Assembly: GCA_947504725.1 (NCBI GenBank)
Contig: CANNHN010000005.1
Span: forward strand, 101,704 to 165,703
Reading direction: 5' to 3'
DNA length: 64,000 bases
DNA from: Bacteroidota bacterium
GTDB lineage: Bacteria; Bacteroidota; Bacteroidia; 2-12-FULL-35-15
Shown: piece by piece, positions 1 to 9,019 of the stretch
How the letters are laid out: each line of letters begins with the position of its first letter
Numbering within the stretch: the first letter of the stretch is position 1
Program-made: the position numbers and the translations under genes
The notes under the pieces: generated by a model
What the model saw: the letters and a program-made list of their open reading frames with translations, nothing else
Database searches by the model: none
Told to the model about the DNA's origin: nothing

Positions 1-1655
1 TCTAGCCGTTCGTTTAAACCATTGATGTCTAATTCGATTTTTAAATTATCTGTGTGGCTGATGCGATTTAGGAACTCACGAACAGCAAGAGCAAGCCCTG
101 ATTTTAATAATGCATTTGGCATCATGCTGTGTGAAACGCTTCTCACTTCTTTTACCGAATCATCAATCAAATCCAATGCATTTTGCATCATTGTTTTCTG
201 ATGTTCATCTTCCAGTTTTAAATTGGATTGTAAACTGCTCATGTTTAGTTTTACTGCAGAAAGCTGTTGCCCAACTCCATCATGCAATTCCAATGCAATT
301 CGCATTCTTTCTTTTTCTTCCGCCTCAATAATTGCTTTTGAACGAAGTTCCTGTTGCTTGTTTATTTCTTTTTGAAACAATTCCTTCTGTTTAAGTTTAT
401 ATCTGTTATAGATTAATAATGCAACAAATAAGATCGCAATGATAAAGGCAATGAGAAGATTTCGCTGAGTTGTTTGATTTTTAATAAGCACTTCTTTTAC
501 CTGATTTTCCTTGGTTAGTGCTTGATTTTCCTGTTCTTTTTTGTCGGTATCGTATTTGGTTTGCATTTCTGCAATCTGTTTACTTGTTTCAATGTTGAGC
601 ATAGAATCTTTGATGGCGCTTAGCATATTCTGGTAAAAAAATGCTTGCTCAAAATCGCGAGTGGTTTTGTTCAACTTTACTAATGATTCATAATTATTGA
701 TAAGCAACTCTTTACTGTTGATTTGTTTTGATAACTCTAATGCCTTTAACTGATAACTCAAAGCTTTTTTATAATCGCCCGTAATGCTATAAATATTTCC
801 AAGGTTGTTATAACTCATCGCAACGCCACGTTTGTCGTTCAGACATTCCCGCATAGCCAATGATTTTAATTGATAGCTTAAGCCAAGTGCATGATTGCCT
901 GACTGGGAATAGATATTGGATAAGTTGTTATAGTTGGTAGCCAACCCAGCACTATCTTTTAATCTTTCTTTGATTGAAAGCGATTTTAAACTATAATTTT
1001 CTGCCTCTAAATATTTTTTTTGGTCGTAATAAATGATGCCTATGTTGTCGTAACTATTAGACATTCCCGCTTCGTCTTTTATTTCCTCCCGTATTGCTAA
1101 GCTTTTAAAATTATATTCTAATGATTTACTGATATTTTTTTGCTGACGATAGATAATTGCAATGTTGCTAAGGCTGATGGCGACAAGTTTGGGTTTGTTT
1201 AGTTTTTCAAGTGTTGCCAATGATTTTAAATAGTTTTGAAATGCTTTTGTATGGTCGCCAATTAATCGATAGGCTTCCCCAATGTTGTTGTGTACCTTTG
1301 CAATGCTAAGGGAATCTTTTGCAGGGTCTAAAATTTTTAAAGAAAGAAAGTGATAATTCAGTGCTTGGTCGAAGTCGCCTTCCTTTTTTGATATTGACCC
1401 CAATACATTGTAACCTAACGAAAGCCCTTTTTTATAGTTTGTTTTTTTTGATATTTCAACAATCTGGTCGGCATATCTTTTTGCTAATTCAGGTTTGCTC
1501 TGGATGTTACTTAAGTCATATAAGATATCTACTTTTTGAGAATCAATTGTGGTGGTGCTAAGTACTTTTATTAAACTATCATTTTTTTCTTTTTGTGCTA
1601 AAGCGTAAAATGGCAGAAGAATTAATATTAATAAGGTAAGTAATAGCTTTTTCAT
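1..1655 (-). CDS. TPR-containing sensor histidine kinase (HisKA_3 type), 3' end cut by window edge
   Basis: I translated this frame by eye from the ATG at 1655 (MKKLLLTLLI...). It stays open to base 1, so the C-terminus is missing. After a signal peptide (about residues 1-21) there are several tetratricopeptide repeats (residues about 70-330, with motifs such as YNNLGNIYSITGDYKKAL). A coiled-coil stretch, one membrane helix (about 395-413) and a HisKA_3 dimerisation/phosphoacceptor box follow. In the box, ELHDGVGQQL places the phosphorylatable histidine near residue 458. The HATPase domain lies beyond the edge. The family phosphorylates NarL/LuxR-type response regulators, and periplasmic TPRs probably sense protein or peptide ligands. 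No partner regulator is visible. The amidase gene upstream ends 4 bp before this start, so the two may be co-transcribed. Confidence 0.9.
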   Translation of the reverse strand, partial: MKKLLLTLLILILLPFYALAQKEKNDSLIKVLSTTTIDSQKVDILYDLSNIQSKPELAKRYADQIVEISKKTNYKKGLSLGYNVLGSISKKEGDFDQALNYHFLSLKILDPAKDSLSIAKVHNNIGEAYRLIGDHTKAFQNYLKSLATLEKLNKPKLVAISLSNIAIIYRQQKNISKSLEYNFKSLAIREEIKDEAGMSNSYDNIGIIYYDQKKYLEAENYSLKSLSIKERLKDSAGLATNYNNLSNIYSQSGNHALGLSYQLKSLAMRECLNDKRGVAMSYNNLGNIYSITGDYKKALSYQLKALELSKQINSKELLINNYESLVKLNKTTRDFEQAFFYQNMLSAIKDSMLNIETSKQIAEMQTKYDTDKKEQENQALTKENQVKEVLIKNQTTQRNLLIAFIIAILFVALLIYNRYKLKQKELFQKEINKQQELRSKAIIEAEEKERMRIALELHDGVGQQLSAVKLNMSSLQSNLKLEDEHQKTMMQNALDLIDDSVKEVRSVSHSMMPNALLKSGLALAVREFLNRISHTDNLKIELDINGLNERL

Positions 1656-1659
1656 TTAT

Positions 1660-2958
1660 CTATTTTGTTGTTGCAAAGTTTAAAATTCCTTTGAAATAAG
1701 CATCTGCGACTTGCTGAACGCGTTTGTTTTTTGTTTTGTCAGTTTCAGCGGAGAGTAATTTGCATTCATTGATGTTATCTTGATACAATGTTTCCCCATA
1801 AACAATAGGAGAGTGAACGTATCTTGGTAACTGTAAGTTTCTGCAATATACTCCGTTTGCTTCTGTTGGCAAACACCCCTCAATAATATATTTTGCATCT
1901 CGTGCAGTTGCAGTTGGAACTTTTAATTCGCTTTCAAAACTTTTCATTACGGATGAACTGATAGCAATTGATTTTTCTAAATCATCTGTAATCAACAAGC
2001 GTAAAAATTCAAAACGTTTTTCTTTTGTAGATAAATCATTTTTCATGAATGCGCCACCAACAAAACACATGTTGTAATTTTTATTGGTTGTTTTGTTCCA
2101 ATCCAAATTGGTTTCATCAACATTATAATGAATCACAACTGTGTAGTCAGGTTTAAAGTTGTTGATGAGTTCTACGCGTTTTGCTAATTCTAAGTCGCGA
2201 AACACAACTCTGAAAATATCTCTGTCTTTTACTTTTGAGCTATTGAAATGATCTTTCTGCCAAGCTTTTAGTTCACCAATTTTATATAAACTATCCACTG
2301 CAGTTTTTAAATCATCTTTTTTCCATTGCTGATAAGTTTTTCCGAAGGCGCATTTATCTGCAGTGCGAGTTAAGAAAACAATTGCTCCTTCTGCTTCTAG
2401 TTTTTCTTTTAACAATATTGCAGTTGCATAAGTGAGCATCCCCTCGGCAATTTCAATTGAGTCTGTAATTCCATTTAGACTATCACCTTTTATAATGATG
2501 TGCTTTTTTTCCAAATCACCCATTTCAAAATTGTGAGCAATATGTCCTGGGTCGATGGCGATTTTTTTGCCTTTCAGACGATTTTCAATAGGGGGATATA
2601 TGTAATCAATTAATTCCCCCCGGCCAACCCTTAAACAAGGTATAGTCAGATTGTATTTCCCAGTTTTGTATATATCAAATGTGTATTGGTTACAGTTTCT
2701 AAATGCAGCCTGATAATCCGGTAAATGTTTCCATTCAAGAAAAAATTCAGGTTTGTCCTTAACCTTATCGCTTACCGAAGCATACATCTTTATTCCTAGT
2801 TCACTTATAGAATAATAACCGGATAATGTTTTTTCTTTGTCGAGATAATTCTGTACTTTTTCAGTAAGATATTTAATGTTGGATTGGAGAAGCTTGTCTT
2901 GTGAAAAACAAGATGCTGTAATTAGTAAGAATATAACTGTATTTAAGGCTGTTTTCAT
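1660..2958 (-). CDS. N-acetylmuramoyl-L-alanine amidase family (Amidase_3-like) secreted protein
   Basis: Probable zinc amidase that cleaves the lactyl-peptide bond of peptidoglycan in the periplasm. Visible motifs are the first zinc-ligand strand KIAIDPGH, a possible ligand Glu in IEIAEGMLTYA, and the strand VVIHYNVDE, which corresponds to the second ligand histidine. The spacing is larger than in a minimal Amidase_3, with about 120 extra residues between the motifs and about 130 before the first. I prefer the ATG at 2958 (MKTALNTVIFLLITASCFSQ), because it gives a clean signal peptide. An in-frame ATG at 2991 would add 11 residues in front of that peptide. The gene lies 4 bp upstream of the TPR kinase. 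The activity is inferred from motifs only. Confidence 0.75.
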   Translation of the reverse strand: MKTALNTVIFLLITASCFSQDKLLQSNIKYLTEKVQNYLDKEKTLSGYYSISELGIKMYASVSDKVKDKPEFFLEWKHLPDYQAAFRNCNQYTFDIYKTGKYNLTIPCLRVGRGELIDYIYPPIENRLKGKKIAIDPGHIAHNFEMGDLEKKHIIIKGDSLNGITDSIEIAEGMLTYATAILLKEKLEAEGAIVFLTRTADKCAFGKTYQQWKKDDLKTAVDSLYKIGELKAWQKDHFNSSKVKDRDIFRVVFRDLELAKRVELINNFKPDYTVVIHYNVDETNLDWNKTTNKNYNMCFVGGAFMKNDLSTKEKRFEFLRLLITDDLEKSIAISSSVMKSFESELKVPTATARDAKYIIEGCLPTEANGVYCRNLQLPRYVHSPIVYGETLYQDNINECKLLSAETDKTKNKRVQQVADAYFKGILNFATTK

Positions 2959-3014
2959 TGCGTTACCAAATTTAATCAAATTCCTATCCAATTATTTATG
3001 CGTAATTTTGTTTT

Positions 3015-3419
3015 ATGAACATCAAAGGCATACAATTCGATTCGGAATTCAGTTTTAAAACCAGCAGGAGTGGAGGAGCAGGCGGACAAAATGTGAATAA
3101 AGTATCCACAAAAGTGGAGCTGGATTTTGATGTTGTGAACTCTGCATTGCTTACCGAAGAGCAAAAGGCAATCATTTTAAGTAAACTCTATAACAAAGTT
3201 ACTAAAGACGGAATTCTGCAAGTCATTTCCCAAACGGAACGAAATCAATTAGGCAATAAAGAAATCGTCATCAAGAAATTTTATGAGATGATTCATAAGT
3301 GTTTTGTGGTTCAGAAAAAACGCAGACCAACAAAGCCAAGTAAAGGTTCAAAAGAAAGACGATTGACTTCTAAAAAAAGAGATTCGGATATTAAGAAGCT
3401 GAGGAAGAAAGATTGGTAG
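3015..3419 (+). CDS. arfB: Alternative ribosome-rescue factor ArfB (peptidyl-tRNA hydrolase, release-factor-like)
   Basis: This 134-residue protein has the GGQ motif of class I release factors within SRSGGAGGQNVNKVSTKVEL near the N-terminus. It has a very basic C-terminal tail (KKRRPTKPSKGSKERR..., ending KKLRKKDW). That is the ArfB/YaeJ architecture: the tail enters the empty mRNA channel of a stalled ribosome and the GGQ loop hydrolyses peptidyl-tRNA. Its length matches ArfB (about 140) and is far too short for RF1/RF2. It is divergent from the amidase gene. Its stop codon abuts the stop codon of the convergent gene at 3420 with no spacer. Confidence 0.93.
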   Translation: MNIKGIQFDSEFSFKTSRSGGAGGQNVNKVSTKVELDFDVVNSALLTEEQKAIILSKLYNKVTKDGILQVISQTERNQLGNKEIVIKKFYEMIHKCFVVQKKRRPTKPSKGSKERRLTSKKRDSDIKKLRKKDW

Positions 3420-4022
3420 TTACTTTCTGGCAATTATAAATTTACCTTCAATCTTTCGTTTGCCTATCAAAATATTGAAATGATATATTCCTAATGGTAG
3501 CACTAGTTTTCCCAAGTTAATTTCATTCGTTTTTAATCCTTCTTGTTTTATGACTTCAGCGCCAGAAGAATTAAAAACAAAAAAATCAAGTGTTTCACTA
3601 TTATCGTTACTGAAATAGAGTTTGCTGTTTGATTCAATTGGCATCGGAAATAAGGTATAACCATCTTCTTCTACTTTAACAAAAGTGATGACCAAAATTT
3701 CTGAAATGCCATTCGTTCCTAAATTTATTCTGTAATAATTTTTTGCATTCGAAACAGGATTCGTGTGTGAAAATGTATAACGTTCATTGGCAGTTGAACT
3801 TCCACAAACCCCAGGATAGTCATAAATACTAGTGAAACTTATTGAATCAGTTGAATGTTCAACTTGTACTCCTGAACATAAATTCCCTGATTCTATTTCC
3901 CAAGTCAGCACAACTTCATTTTGAAATCGGTTAACTTCAAACGTTAAAAGCATGGGAGGGTTTTGAGCTTGAGCCAAAATGCTTCCAGAAAAGAATATGA
4001 ATAAGAGAATGTATTTTTTCAT
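3420..4022 (-). CDS. Secreted protein with degenerate T9SS type A sorting domain
   Basis: A 200-residue protein with signal peptide MKKYILLFIFFSGSILAQAQ. A fibronectin-III-like beta domain follows (residues about 25-115, including FEVNRFQNEVVLTWE and a Cys pair at LCSGVQ and GVCGSS). The C-terminal 75 residues resemble the T9SS type A sorting domain: YTLFPMPIESNSKLYF in place of the usual YPNP, then LPLGIYHFNI and a basic end. The sorting signal would send it across the outer membrane by T9SS. The function of the beta domain is unknown. It faces arfB tail to tail with no gap. Confidence 0.7.
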   Translation of the reverse strand: MKKYILLFIFFSGSILAQAQNPPMLLTFEVNRFQNEVVLTWEIESGNLCSGVQVEHSTDSISFTSIYDYPGVCGSSTANERYTFSHTNPVSNAKNYYRINLGTNGISEILVITFVKVEEDGYTLFPMPIESNSKLYFSNDNSETLDFFVFNSSGAEVIKQEGLKTNEINLGKLVLPLGIYHFNILIGKRKIEGKFIIARK

Positions 4023-4063
4023 TTCAAATATTTGTAAAAAGACAACGCAGCTTTTGTTTTTTT

Positions 4064-4134
4064 ATTTCTTTTTCTTTTCTTTTCTTTTCTTTTCTTTTTC
4101 TTTGTCTACTGCCTACTGTCTACTGTCTACTGCA
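4064..4134. repeat. Simple-sequence tract: TTTTC-type tract followed by CTACTGT heptamer repeats
   Basis: Bases 4064-4103 are a pyrimidine tract built on TTTTC units. Bases 4104-4131 are four tandem 7-mers (GTCTACT, GCCTACT, GTCTACT, GTCTACT). The tract lies between the start of the gene at 4022 and the stop codon (4139) of the pseudouridine synthase. Confidence 0.9.
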
Positions 4135-4138
4135 ACTA

Positions 4139-4828
4139 TTATCCAACTCTTTTAACAAATTCATTCCACAAAACTTCATTCGGAGGAGGGGCAATAATAG
4201 TAACGGGCTCTTTCTTTACAGGATGAATAAATTCAACTTTCCTCGCATGTAAATGTATCGATGCATCTTTGTTGCTTCTGTCGAAACCATATTTTAAATC
4301 ACCTTTTATCGGACAGCCCATGCTGGAGAGCTGTACTCTAATTTGATGGTGACGACCTGTAAGTGGTTTTACTTCTATTAAATGATAATTATCGGAGCTG
4401 GAAATTAATTCGTATTCCAATTCTGAACGCAAAGCACCTGGTGTTTCTTTTTCAAATGCTTTCGACATATTTTTTGCTTCATTCTTTTTCAGGTAATGAA
4501 TCAAATGTCCGTTTATATTTTTCGGTTTGTTTTTTACAACTGCCCAATATGTTTTTTGAATCTCTTTGGTTTGAAACATCTGATTCAAACGTGTTAATGC
4601 TTTGCTAGTTTTTGCAAAAAGCACGATGCCACTTACTGGTCTATCTATACGATGAACAGTGCCAATAAAAACTTCTCCCGGCTTGTTGTATTTTTCTTTG
4701 ATGTATTGTTTAACGAAATCACTCAAAGGAGTATCGCCTGTTTTATCGCCTTGAACAATATCGGAAGGACGTTTGTTAACGGCAATAATGTGATTGTCTT
4801 CGAACAGTACTTCTAACTTATACTCCAT
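4139..4828 (-). CDS. RluA-family RNA pseudouridine synthase
   Basis: A 229-residue protein with the RluA catalytic motif HRIDRPVSGIVLFAKT, where the Asp is the nucleophile that isomerises uridine. A later core segment is PLTGRHHQIRVQLSSMGCPI, with the conserved GRxHQIR. There is no N-terminal S4 domain, so it fits the short RluA/RluC-like subgroup, which modifies 23S rRNA or tRNA. The exact target site cannot be told from sequence. It lies 27 bp downstream of panB on the same strand and may share its transcript. Confidence 0.9.
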   Translation of the reverse strand: MEYKLEVLFEDNHIIAVNKRPSDIVQGDKTGDTPLSDFVKQYIKEKYNKPGEVFIGTVHRIDRPVSGIVLFAKTSKALTRLNQMFQTKEIQKTYWAVVKNKPKNINGHLIHYLKKNEAKNMSKAFEKETPGALRSELEYELISSSDNYHLIEVKPLTGRHHQIRVQLSSMGCPIKGDLKYGFDRSNKDASIHLHARKVEFIHPVKKEPVTIIAPPPNEVLWNEFVKRVG

Positions 4829-4855
4829 TTCGTTGGCGTCCTTTCGGAGCTTTAA

Positions 4856-5674
4856 TTAGTATTGTTCTTTTGAGTTCGGAAAGTCTTTTGATTTTACATC
4901 CTTGATGTAGTTGCCTACTGCTTTTTTAATATCGTCATACAAATTCAAATATCTTCTTAAAAATCGCGGATTAAATTCGTTGTTCAACCCAACCATATCG
5001 TGGAAAACAAGTACTTGTCCATCCACACCACCACCAGCACCAATTCCGATAACTGGAATGGTTACTTTTTTTGCCACTTTTTCAGCAAGTTTTGCAGGAA
5101 TTTTTTCCAATACAATTGCGAAACAACCTGATTTTTCTAATGCAACAGCATCTTCCATTAATTTTTTTGCTTCTGCTTCTTCTTTTGCGCGCACGTTGTA
5201 TGTTCCGAATTTATAAATGCTTTGAGGAGTTAATCCTAAATGTCCCATCACAGGAATTCCAGCAGTTAAAATTCTTTGAATCGATTCAGTTACTTCTAAT
5301 CCACCTTCTAGCTTTACGGCATGTGCACCGCTTTCTTTCATAATACGAATGGCAGTGTTCAATGCTTCTTTTGAATTTCCTTGATAAGTTCCAAAAGGTA
5401 AATCCACAACAATTAATGCTCTATCTACTGCACGCACAACAGAAGAGGCGTGATAAATCATTTGATCCAATGTTATTGGTAAAGTTGTTTCGTGTCCTGC
5501 CATTACATTGGATGCAGAATCACCAACCAAGATCACATCAATACCTGCAGCATCTACAATTTTTGCCATTGTAAAATCGTATGCTGTTAGCATGGATATT
5601 TTTTCACCAGCCGTTTTCATTTCTTGTAAAACGTGAGTGGTTACTTTTTTGACTTCTTTCTTTTGTTTAGGCAT
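4856..5674 (-). CDS. panB: 3-methyl-2-oxobutanoate hydroxymethyltransferase (ketopantoate hydroxymethyltransferase)
   Basis: PanB transfers a hydroxymethyl group from 5,10-methylene-tetrahydrofolate to 2-oxoisovalerate. This is the first committed step of pantothenate and CoA synthesis, in the cytoplasm. Family signatures seen are [23 protein letters not shown] (Mg ligand Asp in VGDS), [29 protein letters not shown] and [17 protein letters not shown]. At 272 residues it is full length. No panC or panD is adjacent. It probably starts a short operon with the pseudouridine synthase. Confidence 0.96.
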   Translation of the reverse strand: MPKQKKEVKKVTTHVLQEMKTAGEKISMLTAYDFTMAKIVDAAGIDVILVGDSASNVMAGHETTLPITLDQMIYHASSVVRAVDRALIVVDLPFGTYQGNSKEALNTAIRIMKESGAHAVKLEGGLEVTESIQRILTAGIPVMGHLGLTPQSIYKFGTYNVRAKEEAEAKKLMEDAVALEKSGCFAIVLEKIPAKLAEKVAKKVTIPVIGIGAGGGVDGQVLVFHDMVGLNNEFNPRFLRRYLNLYDDIKKAVGNYIKDVKSKDFPNSKEQY

Positions 5675-5780
5675 TGTATCAATTTTTGGCTTGAGGAATC
5701 AAAATTACAAATTGTTTTTGGGATTCCGTTTTTTAAGGTTTTTAGCCGTTTATTTGCCAAATCCTACCGCTTGAATAATT

Positions 5781-5813
5781 GTTGGTTTTAAACCGAATTT
5801 ATTGATACTTTTG
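5781..5813 (+). promoter_or_regulatory. Bacteroidota-type promoter for the DUF4249 gene
   Basis: GTTG at 5781-5784, a 21-nt spacer and TACTTTTG at 5806-5813 match the Bacteroidota housekeeping pattern (TTTG, 19-21 nt, TAnnTTTG). The -7 box ends 20 nt before the ATG at 5834, which supports that start over a TTG inside the box. Confidence 0.6.
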
Positions 5814-5833
5814 TGTATCAAATATCATTAAAA

Positions 5834-6886
5834 ATGAATACAGTTAAAAGCATTATTTTAAGCTCAATTGTTGCAGGAACAGTATTGTTCTCAGGATGTA
5901 GCACCGATTTAGATGTAATTGGGGATTATAAAGAAACAATGGTAGTTTATGGCTTGTTAGACCAAGCTCAGGATACACAATATATTAAAATAAATAAGGC
6001 ATTTTTAGGAGAAGGTGACGCTTTCATTTATGCTCAGGTAAAAGACTCTGCCCAGTTTGTAAGTGTTTTGTCAGTTCAGTTAAAGCGTTATAAAAACGGA
6101 GTTTATATGCCTCCTACTATCCCGTTAATCCCAACAAATAAACCCAAAGATCCAGGTGTTTTCTATTCAATTGACCAAGCAAATGCAATTTATTCTTTCA
6201 GTACGGTTGATTACCCTTTGTTTACTGACAGTGACTACGAATTAACCATCAACAATAGCGAAACAGGGAACATTGTTACTGGTAAAACTTCCTTGATTAC
6301 TGATATAAGCGGTTTTACAAACCCTTCACCATTAGGATCAACGTTTAGTTTTGTTGCTTTTGGATTTGTTCCCAATTATCCATTTAACGTGGTTTGGACA
6401 AGTGCTAAAAATGCAAGATTGTATCAAGTGATTCTTCGATTAAATTATACAGACTCTACATTGACTGGGAATGTTCCAAGAACAATTGAATATGCTTTGC
6501 CTGTTAAAAGAATGGACGATTTGGATTTCTTTTCTGCTGTAACTCAAGAAATGAAAGGTCGTGATTTTTACCAATATATTGGTGGTACATTAACTGATTA
6601 TTCAGGCTTGGTTGAGCGTGTTGCAGGCAGAGTAGACCTTCTTTTAGTTGCTGGTTCTGACGATTTAAGTACTTTTATTGATGTAAATAAACCATCTACT
6701 GGTATTATTCAGGAACGTCCAGAATTTACTAATATTACCAATGGTTTGGGATTGTTTTCGTCTCGTTTGAACAGAGCACCCGTTTCTCGTCCTTTGGATA
6801 ATACATCTTGGGATTCATTGGCTTGTGGACAATACACCAAACAACTTAAATTTGTGAATGCGGTTGGCACTCATCCTTGTTTCTAA
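5834..6886 (+). CDS. DUF4249 family outer-membrane lipoprotein
   Basis: A 350-residue lipoprotein with signal MNTVKSIILSSIVAGTVLFS and a lipobox ending in GC. It opens, as DUF4249 proteins do, with a short strand (MVVYGLLDQAQDTQYIKINKAFLG), an Ig-like beta domain and a C-terminal half rich in aromatics. DUF4249 proteins usually sit beside a TonB-dependent receptor. This copy stands alone between panB and dnaK, while a second DUF4249 gene at 15338 has its receptor next to it. Function is unknown, and a surface partner of a TonB receptor is the usual inference. The start was chosen for the lipoprotein signal and the promoter position. Confidence 0.8.
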   Translation: MNTVKSIILSSIVAGTVLFSGCSTDLDVIGDYKETMVVYGLLDQAQDTQYIKINKAFLGEGDAFIYAQVKDSAQFVSVLSVQLKRYKNGVYMPPTIPLIPTNKPKDPGVFYSIDQANAIYSFSTVDYPLFTDSDYELTINNSETGNIVTGKTSLITDISGFTNPSPLGSTFSFVAFGFVPNYPFNVVWTSAKNARLYQVILRLNYTDSTLTGNVPRTIEYALPVKRMDDLDFFSAVTQEMKGRDFYQYIGGTLTDYSGLVERVAGRVDLLLVAGSDDLSTFIDVNKPSTGIIQERPEFTNITNGLGLFSSRLNRAPVSRPLDNTSWDSLACGQYTKQLKFVNAVGTHPCF

Positions 6887-6909
6887 TCTGCCTCTTTGTC
6901 ATAATATTT

Positions 6910-6940
6910 AGCGTCTTTCTTCGGAAGGACGCTTTTTTTA
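6910..6940 (+). terminator. Rho-independent terminator after the DUF4249 gene
   Basis: A 10-bp stem (AGCGTCTTTC with GAAGGACGCT, one G-T pair) with a TTCG tetraloop, followed by seven T. Confidence 0.92.
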
Positions 6941-6964
6941 TGTCATAATTTCCCCTTATTCCCA

Positions 6965-6980
6965 TTGGCACAATGATTGA
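6965..6980 (+). promoter_or_regulatory. Sigma-54-like -24/-12 element upstream of dnaK
   Basis: TTGGCAC at 6965-6971, five bases, then TTGA at 6977-6980. This is close to the canonical TGGCAC-N5-TTGC recognised by RpoN. It ends 36 nt before the dnaK ATG. A matching element (TGGCAT-N5-TTGA) lies upstream of htpG. No housekeeping TAnnTTTG box is evident between the terminator at 6940 and the ATG. Confidence 0.5.
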
Positions 6981-7016
6981 AAATGCCTAATCGTTAAATT
7001 TAAAATCTAAATAATT

Positions 7017-8927
7017 ATGAGTAAAATAATTGGTATCGACTTAGGAACAACAAATTCATGTGTTTCGGTTATGGAAGGTAATGAGCCTGTTGTAATTCCA
7101 AACAGCGAAGGTAAACGTACCACTCCTTCAATAGTTGCATTTGTGGAAAATGGTGAACGAAAAGTAGGTGATCCTGCAAAGCGTCAAGCTATCACAAATC
7201 CTACAAAAACAATCTATTCAATTAAACGTTTCATGGGACATACTTTTGATGAAATATCAAAAGAAGCGGCTCGTGTTCCTTATAAAGTAGTAAAAGGTGA
7301 TAACAACACACCACGTGTTGAAATTGACGATAGAAAATATACGGCTCAAGAAATTTCTGCAATCATTCTTCAAAAAATGAAAAAAACTGCTGAAGATTAT
7401 CTTGGTCACGAAGTAACAGAAGCAGTTATTACGGTACCTGCATACTTTAACGATGCACAACGTCAAGCTACAAAAGAAGCTGGCGAAATTGCAGGATTAA
7501 AAGTAAAACGTATCATCAACGAACCAACTGCTGCGGCTTTGGCGTATGGTATGGATAAAAGAGGAAAAGAAATGAAGATTGTGGTGTTCGATTGCGGTGG
7601 TGGTACACATGACGTTTCTGTTCTTGAATTAGGTGATGGTGTATTTGAAGTAAAATCTACCGATGGTGATACTCACTTAGGTGGTGACGATTTCGATCAT
7701 AAAATTATCGATTGGTTGGTAACTGAATTTAAATCAGAAAACGGTGGATTGGATTTAACAAAAGATCCAATGGCTTTACAACGTTTGAAAGAAGCTGCTG
7801 AAAAAGCAAAAATCGAATTGTCGAGTACGGCTTCAACCGAAATTAACTTGCCTTACATTATGCCAGTTGATGGTATTCCAAAACACTTGGTGCGTACCTT
7901 AACAAAAGCAAAGTTTGAGCAATTGGTTGATGATTTAATTAAACGCACCATCGAACCTTGTAAATCAGCATTAAAAAATGCAGGATTAAGTGTTGGTGAT
8001 ATTGACGAAATTATTTTAGTAGGTGGTTCAACTCGTATTCCAGCAGTTGTAGAAGCAGTTCAAAAATTCTTTGGTAAAGCGCCTTCTAAAGGTGTGAATC
8101 CTGATGAAGTAGTTGCAATTGGTGCAGCCATTCAAGGTGGTGTATTAACTGGAGAAGTAAAAGATGTATTGTTGTTAGATGTTACTCCACTTTCGTTGGG
8201 TATCGAAACAATGGGTGGTGTGTTCACAAAATTAATTGAATCGAATACAACAATCCCGACAAAAAAATCAGAAACTTTTTCTACTGCAAGCGATAATCAA
8301 CCTTCTGTACAAATTGTGGTATACCAAGGTGAACGTTCAATGGCAAGAGATAACCGTAAGTTGGGTGAATTTAACTTAGACGGAATTCCACCAGCACCAC
8401 GCGGTGTGCCTCAAGTAGAAGTTACTTTTGATATTGATGCAAACGGAATTTTACAAGTATCTGCAAAAGATAAAGCAACCGGTAAATCGCATAACATACG
8501 TATTGAAGCAAAATCTGGATTGACGGACGAAGAAATCAAAAAGATGAAAGCGGATGCAGAAGCGAATGCTGAGTCAGATAAAAAAGCAAAAGAAGAAACA
8601 GAAAAAGTAAACGCTGCCGATTCAATGATTTTTCAAACAGAAAAACAATTGAAAGAATACGGAGAAAAAATTCCAGCTGAGAAAAAAACAGTTATCGAAG
8701 AAGCCTTAGCGGAATTAAAAACAGCTCACGGTTCACGCGATATTGCAGCAATTGATTCTTCTTTAGAAAAATTAAATGCAGGATGGCAAGCTGCTTCTCA
8801 AGATATGTACGCTGCACAACAAGGCGCTGAAGGTAACGGACAAGCAAATGCAAATGGTCCAGAAGCTAAAGGTGATGGCGAAGTAACAGATGTTGATTTT
8901 GAAGAAGTGAAAGACGAGAAAAAATAG
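7017..8927 (+). CDS. dnaK: Molecular chaperone DnaK (Hsp70)
   Basis: A 636-residue Hsp70 with [17 protein letters not shown] at the N-terminus, [23 protein letters not shown] and [16 protein letters not shown] (linker and start of the substrate domain). The C-terminal tail ends in acidic [15 protein letters not shown], as in other bacterial DnaK. It refolds or holds nonnative proteins in an ATP cycle with DnaJ and GrpE, neither of which is adjacent. The second phosphate loop reads [10 protein letters not shown] where E. coli DnaK has DLGGGTFDIS. It is a single-gene unit, flanked by terminators. Confidence 0.98.
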   Translation: MSKIIGIDLGTTNSCVSVMEGNEPVVIPNSEGKRTTPSIVAFVENGERKVGDPAKRQAITNPTKTIYSIKRFMGHTFDEISKEAARVPYKVVKGDNNTPRVEIDDRKYTAQEISAIILQKMKKTAEDYLGHEVTEAVITVPAYFNDAQRQATKEAGEIAGLKVKRIINEPTAAALAYGMDKRGKEMKIVVFDCGGGTHDVSVLELGDGVFEVKSTDGDTHLGGDDFDHKIIDWLVTEFKSENGGLDLTKDPMALQRLKEAAEKAKIELSSTASTEINLPYIMPVDGIPKHLVRTLTKAKFEQLVDDLIKRTIEPCKSALKNAGLSVGDIDEIILVGGSTRIPAVVEAVQKFFGKAPSKGVNPDEVVAIGAAIQGGVLTGEVKDVLLLDVTPLSLGIETMGGVFTKLIESNTTIPTKKSETFSTASDNQPSVQIVVYQGERSMARDNRKLGEFNLDGIPPAPRGVPQVEVTFDIDANGILQVSAKDKATGKSHNIRIEAKSGLTDEEIKKMKADAEANAESDKKAKEETEKVNAADSMIFQTEKQLKEYGEKIPAEKKTVIEEALAELKTAHGSRDIAAIDSSLEKLNAGWQAASQDMYAAQQGAEGNGQANANGPEAKGDGEVTDVDFEEVKDEKK

Positions 8928-8956
8928 TTTTTAGTTTGTGATTAGTAGAAGTGTAG

Positions 8957-8985
8957 ACGCCTCATAGAAATATGGGGCGTTTTTA
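8957..8985 (+). terminator. Rho-independent terminator after dnaK
   Basis: Stem ACGCCTC with GGGGCGT (one T-G pair) around a 10-nt loop, followed by a T run. Confidence 0.85.
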
Positions 8986-9019
8986 TTGTGCATTCCCTCA
9001 AAATTAAATTTCAATAAAT

